This document shows, one piece after another, positions 6,659-14,916 of a DNA stretch of 38,188 bases. The translations under genes were made by a program, and so were the position numbers. Position 1 is the first letter of the stretch; each line of letters opens with the position of its first letter. The notes below the pieces were generated by a model that was given only the letters and a program-made list of their open reading frames with translations, was not told where the DNA came from and did no database searches. Where the stretch lies: positions 1-38,188 of the forward strand of contig JAFEFH010000017.1 of assembly GCA_018240695.1 (NCBI GenBank), given 5' to 3'. The DNA comes from Pseudomonadota bacterium. Lineage in GTDB: Bacteria; Pseudomonadota; Alphaproteobacteria; Reyranellales; Reyranellaceae.

Positions 6659-9160
6659 TCAGAAGCCGAACTTGCTGAATTCCTGCCCCACCGTGGGCAC
6701 CAGCTTGACGGCGGCGGCGATGTCCTTGTCGCCGCCTTCCTTGTCGTTGCTCTTTATCTTCGCCAAGCCGCGGCCATAGAGCGCGCGGGCGTGGTTGGGG
6801 TCGATCTGGAGCGCGAGGTTGTAGTCCTTGATCGCGCTGGCGAAATCGCCGGTCTTCAGGGCGATGAAGGCGCGCGTGTCGCGCACCTCGATGTTGCCGC
6901 CGGCGAGCTTGAGCGCCTGGTCGCAATCGGCCAGTGCCTGCTGGATCTCGTTGCCGCCCACGATGCCGCGCGTCAGGCAGCGGTTGTTGTAGGCCGCCGC
7001 CATGTTCGGGTTGAGCTTGATCGCCTCGCTGTAGTCGGCGATCGCGCGGTTGTAGTCGCCCTTGGCGAAGTACGAGTAGCCGCGATTGTAGAACGCCGCC
7101 GGATCCTTGGGCTGGAGCTTGATTGCGGCGTCGAGATCGGCGATCGCACGGTCGTTGTCGTTCATGCGGGCGTAGAGGCCGGCGCGGCCGACCAGGGCCT
7201 GAGGGTTCTGCGGATCGAGGCGGACCGCCTCGCTGTAGTCGGCCAGCGCGCGATCGGCGTTGCCGCGCAGCGCGTAGAGCACCGCGCGATAGTAGTAGGC
7301 CAGGCCGAAGTCCGGCGCGACCTCGATGGCGCGGTTGAGGTCGGCGAAGCCCTTGTCGAACTCGCCGTTGGCGCCGAACGCCACGCCGCGATGCATCAGC
7401 CCGTTGATGTTGTCCGGCCCGAGCTGAAGCGCCTTGGTGAAGTCGGCGATGGCGGCGTCGAAGTTGCCCTTGCGCGTGTAGTAGACGATGCCGCGGTTCA
7501 GGTACGAGGTGATGTACTTCGGATCGAGCTCGATCGACGTCGTGTAGTCGGCAATCGCCTTGTCGGCCTCGTCGAGCGAGTGATAGGCGAAGCCGCGCTG
7601 GAAGTACGCGAAGGCGTAGTTCGGATCGAGCCGGATGCCCTCGGTGAAGTCGGCGATCGCCTTCTGGATGTCGTTGCGGAAGAGATAGATGCCGCCGCGG
7701 GACACGAAGGCGCGCGCCTCGAGCGGGTTGAGCCGGATCGACTCGTTGAAGTCGGCCAGCGCGAGGTCGTACTCCTTCTTGGTGACGTAGGCGGTGCCGC
7801 GCTGGAAGCGCGCATGCGCGACCTGCGCCCAGTGGCGTACGGCTTCCGGATCCTTCGAGCCGAATTGCAGCACGTCGCCGGTCAGCATGCCAAGCCGCAG
7901 CGCCTCGCTGAAGTCGATGATCGCCTTGTCGGGATCGTTCTTCTCTCGATAGGAGATGCCGCGGTTGATCAGCGCGTTCACTTCCTTCGGATCGATCTCG
8001 AGCGCCTCGGTGAAGTCGGTGATCGCCTTGTCGTAGAGGCCCTTCTTCGAATAGTAGACGATGCCGCGGTTGATCAGGGGCGCCACGTCGAGCGGATTGA
8101 TCCGGTGGGCCTCGCTGTAGTCCGAGATCGCGTTGTCGGGCTCGTTGACCGAGTGATAGGCGATTCCGCGGTGCAGGAAGGTGTACTCGTCGCCCGGCGA
8201 CAGCCGGATCGCCTCGGTGAAGTCGGCGATCGCGGGCTTGAACTCTTCCTTGTACATGAAGGCCGAGGCGCGGCCGACATAGTGCGCGGCGGCCGTCGGG
8301 TTGAGCTTGATCGCCTGGTTGAAGTCGGCGATCGCCTTGTCGAACAGCGGGATCGCCTGCTGGCGGTTCTTGCCCCCCTTGTCGAGATAGACCAGGCCGC
8401 GCTGGTAGTAGGTGTCGGCCGCCTCGGTCGTGTCGGCGACGGCCTTGAAGTAGGACGCGTTCGCGCCGGCCGGTGCCGGCTGGCCGGTGATCGGGCTCAT
8501 GCCCGCGCCGTTGCCCAGGATGTTCAGCGCCTCGGTGAAGTCCGAGATCGCCTGGTCGAGATCGCCCTTGCGCTTGTAGACGAGGCCGCGGTTCTTCCAC
8601 GCCGCGACCTCGCGGCGGTTGAGCTTGATCGCGGCATTGAAGTCCGAGATCGCGCCTTCGTTGTTGTCCTTCTTGGTGTAGAGGACGATGCCGCGGTTGA
8701 CGTAGGCGTAGGTGTCGGTCGGCGACAGGCGGATGGCGTCGGAGTAGTCGACGATCGCCTGGTCGGCGTCGCCGATCATCTGGTAGATCGCGCCGCGCTG
8801 GAACAGGATCGGACCGCTCGGCGCCGACACGCGGATGACGTCGGTGAACACGCGCAGCGCCTGCTTGTAGTCCACGAGCGCGCCCTGCTGGTCGCCGTCC
8901 TGCGCGAGCGCGTTGGCGCGATAGTAGAAGGCCATGGCGAGGCCGACGCTCTTCAGCGTGCCGCTCTCGATCGCCTGCGAGCACACCTTCACCTTCTCCG
9001 CGGGCTTGAGGCCGAACGGCGAGTTGCAGGCATCGATCAACGCCTGCGTGGATGCAGCGGGAGGCGGTGCGGCCTTCGGCTGCGCCAGCGCCATCGACGC
9101 ATCGAACAGGCCGGCCCAGAGCACGACGCCCAACGCCAGCCGCGACAGTTTGCTTGGCAT
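6659..9160 (-). CDS. Secreted protein of about 20 tandem TPR repeats
   Basis: Exported protein of 833 residues with a signal peptide (MPSKLSRLALGVVLWAGLF to about ALA26). It is almost wholly made of tetratricopeptide repeats: I count about 20 units of roughly 34 residues following the pattern xxYxxRGxxYxxKxDxxxAIADFxxAIxLxP. Two insertions interrupt the array: a stretch near AGMSPITGQPAPAGANASYFK, and one near SKDPEAVRHWAQVAHARF. TPR solenoids bind partner proteins; no catalytic domain is seen. ATG 9160 is chosen because GAGGAA lies at good spacing and the signal peptide starts there; the frame stays open to 9382 without a better site. Its partner and role are unknown. It is divergent from the Bug-type receptor gene across 238 bases. 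Confidence 0.9.
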   Translation of the reverse strand: MPSKLSRLALGVVLWAGLFDASMALAQPKAAPPPAASTQALIDACNSPFGLKPAEKVKVCSQAIESGTLKSVGLAMAFYYRANALAQDGDQQGALVDYKQALRVFTDVIRVSAPSGPILFQRGAIYQMIGDADQAIVDYSDAIRLSPTDTYAYVNRGIVLYTKKDNNEGAISDFNAAIKLNRREVAAWKNRGLVYKRKGDLDQAISDFTEALNILGNGAGMSPITGQPAPAGANASYFKAVADTTEAADTYYQRGLVYLDKGGKNRQQAIPLFDKAIADFNQAIKLNPTAAAHYVGRASAFMYKEEFKPAIADFTEAIRLSPGDEYTFLHRGIAYHSVNEPDNAISDYSEAHRINPLDVAPLINRGIVYYSKKGLYDKAITDFTEALEIDPKEVNALINRGISYREKNDPDKAIIDFSEALRLGMLTGDVLQFGSKDPEAVRHWAQVAHARFQRGTAYVTKKEYDLALADFNESIRLNPLEARAFVSRGGIYLFRNDIQKAIADFTEGIRLDPNYAFAYFQRGFAYHSLDEADKAIADYTTSIELDPKYITSYLNRGIVYYTRKGNFDAAIADFTKALQLGPDNINGLMHRGVAFGANGEFDKGFADLNRAIEVAPDFGLAYYYRAVLYALRGNADRALADYSEAVRLDPQNPQALVGRAGLYARMNDNDRAIADLDAAIKLQPKDPAAFYNRGYSYFAKGDYNRAIADYSEAIKLNPNMAAAYNNRCLTRGIVGGNEIQQALADCDQALKLAGGNIEVRDTRAFIALKTGDFASAIKDYNLALQIDPNHARALYGRGLAKIKSNDKEGGDKDIAAAVKLVPTVGQEFSKFGF

Positions 9161-9254
9161 CACCAATTCCTCAGGAACGCTCCTGTGACCACGTCCCCGC
9201 ATGGCCACCGACACGCCGGACACACTGCCCCAAGCAGCGGCCCAAGCCCACACA

Positions 9255-9282
9255 CCGGCACTCCTAACACAAGAGGTGCCGG
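9255..9282. promoter_or_regulatory. Dyad in the divergent TPR/Bug-receptor promoter region
   Basis: CCGGCAC (9255-9261) and GTGCCGG (9276-9282) form a perfect 7-bp inverted repeat with 14 bases between. It sits about 95 bases upstream of the TPR gene and about 115 upstream of the receptor gene. An ATATTC direct repeat follows at 9289-9294 and 9309-9314, exactly 20 bases apart. The position fits an operator, but no regulator is encoded nearby. I could not assign convincing -35/-10 boxes in 9161-9398. Confidence 0.3.
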
Positions 9283-9398
9283 CGTTAAATATTCCCATCG
9301 GGAGTGCGATATTCTGGTGGCTGGTTTTCATACAGGCTGAGGCTCGACGGACCCGCGACAGTTTGGCACCCTCACCGTGCAAAAAGGGAGGAAAAAGA

Positions 9399-10391
9399 AT
9401 GGCTTCGTCGAAGAGCGCCTTGGGGCGCCGCAGTGTCGTGCTGGGAGGATTGGCGGGCGCCGTGGCGGCGCCGGCGATCGCGCGGGCGCAGGGTGTCTAT
9501 CCGAACCGGCCGGTCCGCTACATCAATCCCTACCCTGCCGGCGGCCCGACCGACACGCTGTCGCGCATCTTCTGCACCAAGATGACCGAGATCACGGGCC
9601 AGCAGTGGGTGGTCGAGAATCGCGGCGGCTCGGGCGGCAATGTCGGCATGGACGCGCTCTCGAAGTCGGACCCCGACGGCTATACGCTGGGCCTGGGCGG
9701 TATCGCCAGCCACGCCATCTCGCCGACGCTCTACGCCAAGCTGCCGTTCAACCCGCGCACCGACTTCACCTTCGTCTCGACGATCTGGTGGCTGCCCAAC
9801 CTGCTCGCGGTCAATCTCAACGTTCCGGCGAACAACGTCGCCGAGCTGATCGAGCTCTGCCGCAAGAACCCGGGCAAGTACACGTTCGGCTCCGCGGGCT
9901 CGGGCACGACGCTCCATCTGTCGGGCGAACTGTTCAAGATGCTGGCCAAGGTCGACATCGTGCACGTCCCCTATCGCGGCTCGGCGCCGGCGACGCAGGA
10001 CCTGCTGGCCGGCCAGATCAGCATGATGTTCGACAACATCCCCGGCACGCTGACGCAGTCGCGCGCGGGCAAGGTGCGGCCGCTCGGCGTCACTTCCGCC
10101 AAGCGCACGGGAGTCGCGCCGGAAATCCCCGCCATCGCCGAGACGCTGCCCGGCATGGACATCGTGTCGTGGACGACGCTGACCGGTCCCGCGAAGATGC
10201 CGCCGGACGTGATCAAGCGCCTGTCGGAGCTGTCCCGGCAGGCGCTGGAGAGCGCCGACGTGAAGGAGAAGTTCCAGAACCTCGCGACGACGGCATGGTG
10301 GCAGTCGCCCGAGGACACGCTCGCCTATCGCGACAAGGAAGAGGCGCGGCTGGCGCCGATCATCAAGGCGTCGGGCGCGCGCGTCGACTAG
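9399..10391 (+). CDS. Bug-family (TctC-like) periplasmic solute-binding protein
   Basis: Periplasmic receptor of 330 residues of the tripartite tricarboxylate transporter type; these bind carboxylates such as citrate, glutamate or aromatic acids. The N-terminus has a twin-arginine-like GRRSVVLGG followed by a hydrophobic stretch and a cleavage site near ARA|Q. The mature start YPNRPVRYINPYPAGGPTD is the family hallmark, including the PAGGPTD ligand loop. Later family segments include VPYRGSAPATQDLLAGQI and MFDNIPG. ATG 9399 has GGGAGGA upstream at good spacing. No TctA/TctB membrane genes are nearby, which is common for Bug receptors in proteobacteria, so the ligand cannot be told from context. 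It converges on the CYTH gene with 3 bases between stops. Confidence 0.93.
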   Translation: MASSKSALGRRSVVLGGLAGAVAAPAIARAQGVYPNRPVRYINPYPAGGPTDTLSRIFCTKMTEITGQQWVVENRGGSGGNVGMDALSKSDPDGYTLGLGGIASHAISPTLYAKLPFNPRTDFTFVSTIWWLPNLLAVNLNVPANNVAELIELCRKNPGKYTFGSAGSGTTLHLSGELFKMLAKVDIVHVPYRGSAPATQDLLAGQISMMFDNIPGTLTQSRAGKVRPLGVTSAKRTGVAPEIPAIAETLPGMDIVSWTTLTGPAKMPPDVIKRLSELSRQALESADVKEKFQNLATTAWWQSPEDTLAYRDKEEARLAPIIKASGARVD

Positions 10392-10394
10392 GTC

Positions 10395-10934
10395 CTATGC
10401 CGCCTGCGGGTTGGCGCGGATTTCCGCCATCAGATTCTCGGCGAACTGGCGATCGGCCAGTCGCTTGGAGGTGAAGCGCGGGTCGCCGAACGGCACGCTG
10501 AAGATCGCGAGCGGCGCGAGGCGCGGCGGCAGCGGCGGCGGGATCGTGTCGATCTCGGGCATCTCGACCTCGGCCATGGCGAAGTAGGTGCTGCCGTCGG
10601 TCGCCTTGAAGAAATCGACGTCCCAGCCGAAGCGCCCGTCGGGCCACGAGTACCGCACCTTCTGGAGCGTCTCCTTGCGCAGCTTCCAGAGCCGGCGGAA
10701 ATCGTCTTCGTTGATGTAGGTCTCGATCTCGACGGTGGTGCCGTCGACCGGACGCTTGAAGCCGAAGATGTGATGGCGGCGGCCGGCCAGTTCGACGACG
10801 CGCAGGCGCACTCCCGGACTCTCGAGATAGGCCTGGACGATCAGTCCTCTTGTCACCCCGGGCGCCTGTGCCAGCAGCGGTTCCAGCTTGCCGTCGTTCT
10901 CCAGCACAAACTTTCGTTCGTTTTCAATCGGCAT
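10395..10934 (-). CDS. CYTH domain protein (triphosphate tunnel metalloenzyme family)
   Basis: 179 residues. The N-terminal MPIENERKFVL carries the ExExK signature (Glu4, Glu6, Lys8) of the CYTH fold, a beta-tunnel that binds triphosphate groups with divalent metal. Further charged strands (VRLRVVE, FGFKRP, VEIETYI, EMPEID) supply the acidic and basic tunnel residues. Family members are adenylate cyclases, thiamine triphosphatases, inorganic triphosphatases or of unknown role; the activity here cannot be chosen from sequence alone. I set the start at ATG 10934 because the signature is then N-terminal as usual; an upstream ATG at 10979 would add 15 residues without family match. The gene is divergent from the aldolase-like gene. 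Confidence 0.85.
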   Translation of the reverse strand: MPIENERKFVLENDGKLEPLLAQAPGVTRGLIVQAYLESPGVRLRVVELAGRRHHIFGFKRPVDGTTVEIETYINEDDFRRLWKLRKETLQKVRYSWPDGRFGWDVDFFKATDGSTYFAMAEVEMPEIDTIPPPLPPRLAPLAIFSVPFGDPRFTSKRLADRQFAENLMAEIRANPQAA

Positions 10935-10941
10935 ACGCGAT

Positions 10942-10970
10942 TTGACCGTCCCCACAATGACGGAAACAAT
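10942..10970 (+). promoter_or_regulatory. Possible sigma-70-type promoter for the PLP enzyme gene
   Basis: TTGACC (10942-10947, five of six consensus bases) and AACAAT (10965-10970, four of six) are separated by 17 bases. Both lie in the 63-base gap between the CYTH gene and the divergent gene starting at 10998. Transcription would begin near 10977, leaving a short leader of about 20 bases. The fit is visual only. Confidence 0.35.
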
Positions 10971-10997
10971 GCAACGCACTCAAAACCCAAAGCAGAT

Positions 10998-12137
10998 ATG
11001 GCCGCCCACACCCTAGACGACCTACCCACACCCGCCCTCATTCTTGACCGGGCCGTCCTGCGCCGCAACCTAAAGCGTATGAGCGAGCGCCTGCGCGCCG
11101 CGGGCATCGCATTGCGACCGCACCTCAAGACGGCCAAGTCGGTCCAGATCGGCCGCATGGCGGTCGAGGGACATGACGGCAGGATCACGGTCTCGACCCT
11201 GGCCGAGGCACGCTACTTCGCGGCCGGCGGCTTCAAGGACATCCTCTATGGCGTCGGCATCGTGCCCGCCAAGCTTCCGGCGATCACCGAAATCCGCCGC
11301 CAGGGGGTCAATCTGCGCGTCGTCACCGACAATCTCGCGGTGGCCCGCGCCATTGCCGAAGCCGCCAGGGACGGCGACACGTTCTCGGTGTTCATCGAGA
11401 TCGACAGCGGCGGCGGCCGCGCCGGCCTGCCCTTTCCCGAGCTGCCGGGCCTGCTCGACATTGCACGCGTTCTGCACTCGGCGCCCAACGTCGAGCTTGC
11501 GGGCGTGATGACCCATGCCGGCCACTCCTATCACCAGAACACGCCGGAGGGGATCGCGGCCGTCGCCGAGCAGGAGCGCAAGGCGATCGTCACGGCGGCC
11601 GAGACGCTGCGCGCCGCCGGCATTCCCTGCCCGATCGTGTCGGGCGGCTCGACGCCGACGGCGACCTGGTCGAAGGACTTCAGCGGGATCACCGAGATGC
11701 GCCCCGGAGTCTACGTGTTCAACGATCTCGACCAGGCGCTGATCGGCTCGTGCAAGCCCGAGGATCTCGCGCTGTCGGTCCTCGCCTCGGTGATCGGCCA
11801 CTATCCGCACCGCAACCAGATGCTGGTCGATGCCGGGGCGCTCGCGCTGTCGAAGGACGTGAGCGCGCAGGAGTTCCAGCCCAATGTCGGCTACGGCACG
11901 ATCGCCGACGCGCCGTCGAAGGACATGGCGGTGATCGAGTGCTCGCAGGAGCATGGCTTCGTCTCGTCCGCCGATCCCATGCCCTACGGCAACATGCCGG
12001 TCGGCACGCGGGTGCGCATCCTGCCGAACCATGCGTGCATCACGGCGGCGGCCTACGACAAGTATTACGTGATCGACAGCGATCTCGACGGCGGCAAGTC
12101 GGTCGTCGACGTCTACGACCGCATCAACGGCTGGTGA
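10998..12137 (+). CDS. DSD1-family PLP enzyme (D-threonine aldolase / D-serine dehydratase-like)
   Basis: 379 residues, fold type III PLP enzyme with an alanine-racemase-like N-terminal barrel and a C-terminal metal-binding domain. The opening LDDLPTPALILDRAVL and the segment RPHLKTAKS are characteristic; Lys44 would hold PLP. Near the end, PNHACITAA gives the His345-x-Cys347 pair that binds a divalent metal in D-threonine aldolases and D-serine dehydratases. The family cleaves or dehydrates D-3-hydroxy amino acids. The exact substrate cannot be separated between D-threonine, D-serine and D-3-hydroxyaspartate. No obvious Shine-Dalgarno sequence precedes ATG 10998. The stop codon directly abuts the stop of the convergent SDR gene. 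Confidence 0.88.
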   Translation: MAAHTLDDLPTPALILDRAVLRRNLKRMSERLRAAGIALRPHLKTAKSVQIGRMAVEGHDGRITVSTLAEARYFAAGGFKDILYGVGIVPAKLPAITEIRRQGVNLRVVTDNLAVARAIAEAARDGDTFSVFIEIDSGGGRAGLPFPELPGLLDIARVLHSAPNVELAGVMTHAGHSYHQNTPEGIAAVAEQERKAIVTAAETLRAAGIPCPIVSGGSTPTATWSKDFSGITEMRPGVYVFNDLDQALIGSCKPEDLALSVLASVIGHYPHRNQMLVDAGALALSKDVSAQEFQPNVGYGTIADAPSKDMAVIECSQEHGFVSSADPMPYGNMPVGTRVRILPNHACITAAAYDKYYVIDSDLDGGKSVVDVYDRINGW

Positions 12138-12893
12138 TCAGAGCGAGTTGACGGTGTGACCGCCGTCGACGGTGATCGCACTGCCGGTCATGAAGTCGCC
12201 GGCCTCGGAGGCCAGCAGCAACAGCGCGCCGTCGAGATGCTCGGGCTGGCCGATGCGCCGCTGCGGGATGCGGTCGATCAGCTTCTGGCCGCCCGGCGTC
12301 TTCCAGAAGGCGCTGTTCATCTCGGTCTCGATATAGCCCGGGCAGATCGCGTTCACGCGGATCCTGTAGCGCGCCCACTCCATGGCGAGCGCCCGCGTGA
12401 GATGGATCAGGCCGGCCTTCGACGCGTTGTACGGCGCCACTTGTCCGATGGTGCGCAGGCCCAGGATCGACGCGATGTTGACGATGCTGCCCGGCCGCTT
12501 GTCCGCCGCCCAGCGCTTGGCCGCGCCCTGCGCCACCAGCCACGCGCCGCGCAGGTTGGTGTCGACCACCGCGTCCCAGTCCTTCTCCGGCATCTCGAGC
12601 GCGGGCTTCACGATCGAGATGCCGGCATTGTTCACCACGACATCGAGCGGGCCCGCGGCATCCAGTGCGGCGGCGACCGACTCGCCCGACTGCACGTCGA
12701 GGTCGATGGCCTTCGCCTGGATGCCCTTCTTCGCCAGTTCCGCCTGAAGGGATTGCAGCCGGTCGGCGCGACGGGCGGCGAGCACGACGGAAGCGCCGGC
12801 CTCGCCCAGGCAGCGGGCGAAGTGGGCGCCGAGACCCGATGATGCTCCGGTGACCAGCACGGCCTTGCCGCCGAGGTCGAAACGCTTGGACAT
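12138..12893 (-). CDS. SDR family NAD(P)-dependent oxidoreductase
   Basis: Classical short-chain dehydrogenase/reductase, 251 residues, cytoplasmic. The cofactor motif TGASSGLG is at 15-22, the NNAG segment at 88-91, and the catalytic Ser142, Tyr155 and Lys159 (PYNASK) are in place. The C-terminal ITVDGGHTVNSL is typical of this family. AARR at about 39-42 after the second strand suggests NADP(H) preference, which is inference. It resembles FabG-like and gluconate/polyol dehydrogenases; the substrate is not known. The gene is divergent from another SDR across 60 bases and its stop directly abuts that of the DSD1-family gene. Confidence 0.92.
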   Translation of the reverse strand: MSKRFDLGGKAVLVTGASSGLGAHFARCLGEAGASVVLAARRADRLQSLQAELAKKGIQAKAIDLDVQSGESVAAALDAAGPLDVVVNNAGISIVKPALEMPEKDWDAVVDTNLRGAWLVAQGAAKRWAADKRPGSIVNIASILGLRTIGQVAPYNASKAGLIHLTRALAMEWARYRIRVNAICPGYIETEMNSAFWKTPGGQKLIDRIPQRRIGQPEHLDGALLLLASEAGDFMTGSAITVDGGHTVNSL

Positions 12894-12915
12894 GACTGCC
12901 GCTCCGCTATTTGAT

Positions 12916-12935
12916 GCTCCGCCTTATAGGCGAGC
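12916..12935. promoter_or_regulatory. Inverted repeat between two divergent SDR genes
   Basis: GCTC (12916-12919) plus GCC (12921-12923) pair with GGC (12929-12931) plus GAGC (12932-12935), with one bulged C and TTATA in the centre. It fills the middle of the 60-base gap between the divergent SDR genes. On the minus strand the centre reads TATAAG, a fair -10 match. An operator or shared promoter is possible; no regulator gene is adjacent. Confidence 0.25.
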
Positions 12936-12953
12936 GATCCCGCGGGAGGAACC

Positions 12954-13718
12954 ATGGACCTGGGTCTCGAGAACAAGCGCGTGCTGATCACCGGCGGCAC
13001 CAGGAGCATCGGCCGCGCCATCGTCGACGCCTTCCTCGCCGAGGGCGCCGTGGTCGGCTTCTGCGCGCGCGACGCCAGGCTGGTCGCCGAACGCGAGAAG
13101 GAATGGCAGGCCAAGCAGGGCCGCGTCTCGGGCGCGGCGCTCGACGTCACCGACGATCCCGCGCTCAAGAAGTGGATCGACGGCTTCGCGGCAGCGGGCG
13201 GCATCGACCACTTCATCGCCAATGTGAGCGCGCTCGGCACCGACGATTCGCCCGCCGGCTGGCGCAAGAGCATCGAGATCGACATCGTCTCGACCGTCGA
13301 GTCGGTGCGCCATGCGATGCCGCACCTGGTCAGGACCGGCCTCGGCGCGACCTGCACGGTGATCGGCACCGTGTCGCTGAACGAAGCCGGCCCCGGCCCG
13401 GTGATGCCCTATCGCTCGGTGAAGGCGGCGCTCGTGCCGTTCGTGAAGTCGCTCGCCATCGACATGGCGCCGAAGGGTGTGCGGGTGAACATGGTATCGC
13501 CGGGCTCGATCTTCGAGGACGGCAACACCTGGGGACGCGAGCGCGATGCCGGCAGCGAGCGCTACAAGAAGACCTTGGCGCGCAATCCGATGGGCCGCAT
13601 GGGCACGCCGCAGGAAATCGCGGCCTGCGTCGCCTTCCTCGCCGGTAGGCCGGCCTCGTTCGTCAGCGGCGCCAACTTCATCGTCGACGGCGCCCTCACC
13701 ACCCGGGTGCAATACTAG
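12954..13718 (+). CDS. SDR family oxidoreductase, divergent type
   Basis: 254 residues. The Rossmann motif TGGTRSIG is at 13-20 and the catalytic Tyr153/Lys157 pair is in PYRSVK; Ser141 would be the third member. The usual NNAG segment is replaced by ANVSA (89-93), so this is a divergent member. A GGGAGGA Shine-Dalgarno precedes ATG 12954. It is first of three genes (SDR, MFS transporter, DsbA-like) with a 4-base gap and then a 4-base overlap, so the SDR and transporter probably serve one pathway. The substrate is unknown. Confidence 0.9.
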   Translation: MDLGLENKRVLITGGTRSIGRAIVDAFLAEGAVVGFCARDARLVAEREKEWQAKQGRVSGAALDVTDDPALKKWIDGFAAAGGIDHFIANVSALGTDDSPAGWRKSIEIDIVSTVESVRHAMPHLVRTGLGATCTVIGTVSLNEAGPGPVMPYRSVKAALVPFVKSLAIDMAPKGVRVNMVSPGSIFEDGNTWGRERDAGSERYKKTLARNPMGRMGTPQEIAACVAFLAGRPASFVSGANFIVDGALTTRVQY

Positions 13719-13722
13719 GCCG

Positions 13723-14916
13723 ATGCGCCGCACGCCCTGGGCGCTGGTCGGCCTCCTGGTCGCGGCCGGCATCGTGGCCGCCTTCCATGTCGGCAAGGTG
13801 CCGCCCGCCCTGCCCTCGATCCGCGCCGAGCTGGGCGCCACGCTGGGACAGGCGGGCTGGCTGCTGTCGACCGTCAATCTCGTCACCGCCGTCGGCGGCA
13901 TGGCGATCGCGCTGACCGCCGACCGGGTGGGTCATCGCCGCCTCGTCCTGTTCGGCACGGCGCTGAGCTGCGGGACGAGTTTCCTCGCGGCCTTCGCGCC
14001 GGACGTCGGGACGCTGATCGCCAGCCGCTTCTTCGAGGGGCTGGGGTTCATCGCCGTCGTCGTGGCGATCCCGAGCCTGCTGCTGAAGATTGCGCGGCCC
14101 GACGACCAGCGGCTGGCGATGGCGCTGTGGACGACCTACATGCCGGCCGGCGCCGGCGCGATGATGCTGATCTCGGCGATCGTCCTGCCCGGCACCTCCT
14201 GGCGTGTCGCCTGGTTCGTCGCCGCCGGCGTTTCGGCCGCGATGCTGCTCGCCCTCCTGCTGCGGGCGGTGCCGCGCTCCGAGCTCGATGCCTCGCCCGG
14301 GACGCGCCGTCCGGTACTGCACGAGATGGCAGAGGTCGCGATCAGCGGCGGGCCGCTCGCCATCGCGCTCTGCTTCGGTGCCTATTCCTGCTGCTGGTTC
14401 GCCATCGTGGGCTTCCTGCCGACCCTGCAGATCGAGCGCCTGCATCTGTCGACCTCGACGGCGGCCATCGTGACGGCGCTGGTCGTGATCGTGAATGTCG
14501 GCGGCAACCTCGCGTCAGGCTGGCTGCTGCGCCATGGCGTGGCGCGCGTCACGCTGATCGTCGCCGCCGCCGTCTCGATGGCCTTCTGCGCGGGCGGCAT
14601 CTTCAGCGACGCGCTGCCCGACCTGCCACGCCTCCTGCTGGCCGGCCTTTACTCGGCCGTGATCGGCGTCGTGCCGGGCGCGCTGTTCACGGCGATTCCC
14701 GTGCACGCTCCGCGCCCCGCCCTCGCAGGCGCCGCCACGGGCCTGCTGATGCAGGGCTCGAATTTCGGCGCCCTTCTGGGACCGCCGCTGACGGCAAGCC
14801 TCGTCTCCTCGTCCGGCTGGCCAGCGGCCGCATGGCTGACCAGCATCAGCCTCACGCTGGTCGCGGCGGCCGGCATCTTCCTGCACTTGCGCGAAAGGCG
14901 TAGAGTCGCGGCATGA
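13723..14916 (+). CDS. MFS transporter
   Basis: Inner-membrane protein of 397 residues with about 12 hydrophobic helices. The first helix begins at residue 6 (WALVGLLVAAGIVAAF). The loop between helices 2 and 3 reads ADRVGHRRLVLFG, matching the MFS motif DRxGRR. It resembles the CynX/NimT-like and related drug or small-anion transporters, but the substrate cannot be inferred. ATG 13723 lies 4 bases after the SDR stop and the end overlaps the next gene as ATGA, which implies cotranscription and coupled translation. An in-frame extension upstream falls inside the SDR gene and is not used. Confidence 0.9.
   Translation: MRRTPWALVGLLVAAGIVAAFHVGKVPPALPSIRAELGATLGQAGWLLSTVNLVTAVGGMAIALTADRVGHRRLVLFGTALSCGTSFLAAFAPDVGTLIASRFFEGLGFIAVVVAIPSLLLKIARPDDQRLAMALWTTYMPAGAGAMMLISAIVLPGTSWRVAWFVAAGVSAAMLLALLLRAVPRSELDASPGTRRPVLHEMAEVAISGGPLAIALCFGAYSCCWFAIVGFLPTLQIERLHLSTSTAAIVTALVVIVNVGGNLASGWLLRHGVARVTLIVAAAVSMAFCAGGIFSDALPDLPRLLLAGLYSAVIGVVPGALFTAIPVHAPRPALAGAATGLLMQGSNFGALLGPPLTASLVSSSGWPAAAWLTSISLTLVAAAGIFLHLRERRRVAA

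Noticed and set aside
6791..9340. A long plus-strand open frame opposite the TPR gene
   Set aside because: It mirrors the TPR repeat on the other strand (repeated valine/arginine/glutamate wording) and has no start context or family motif.
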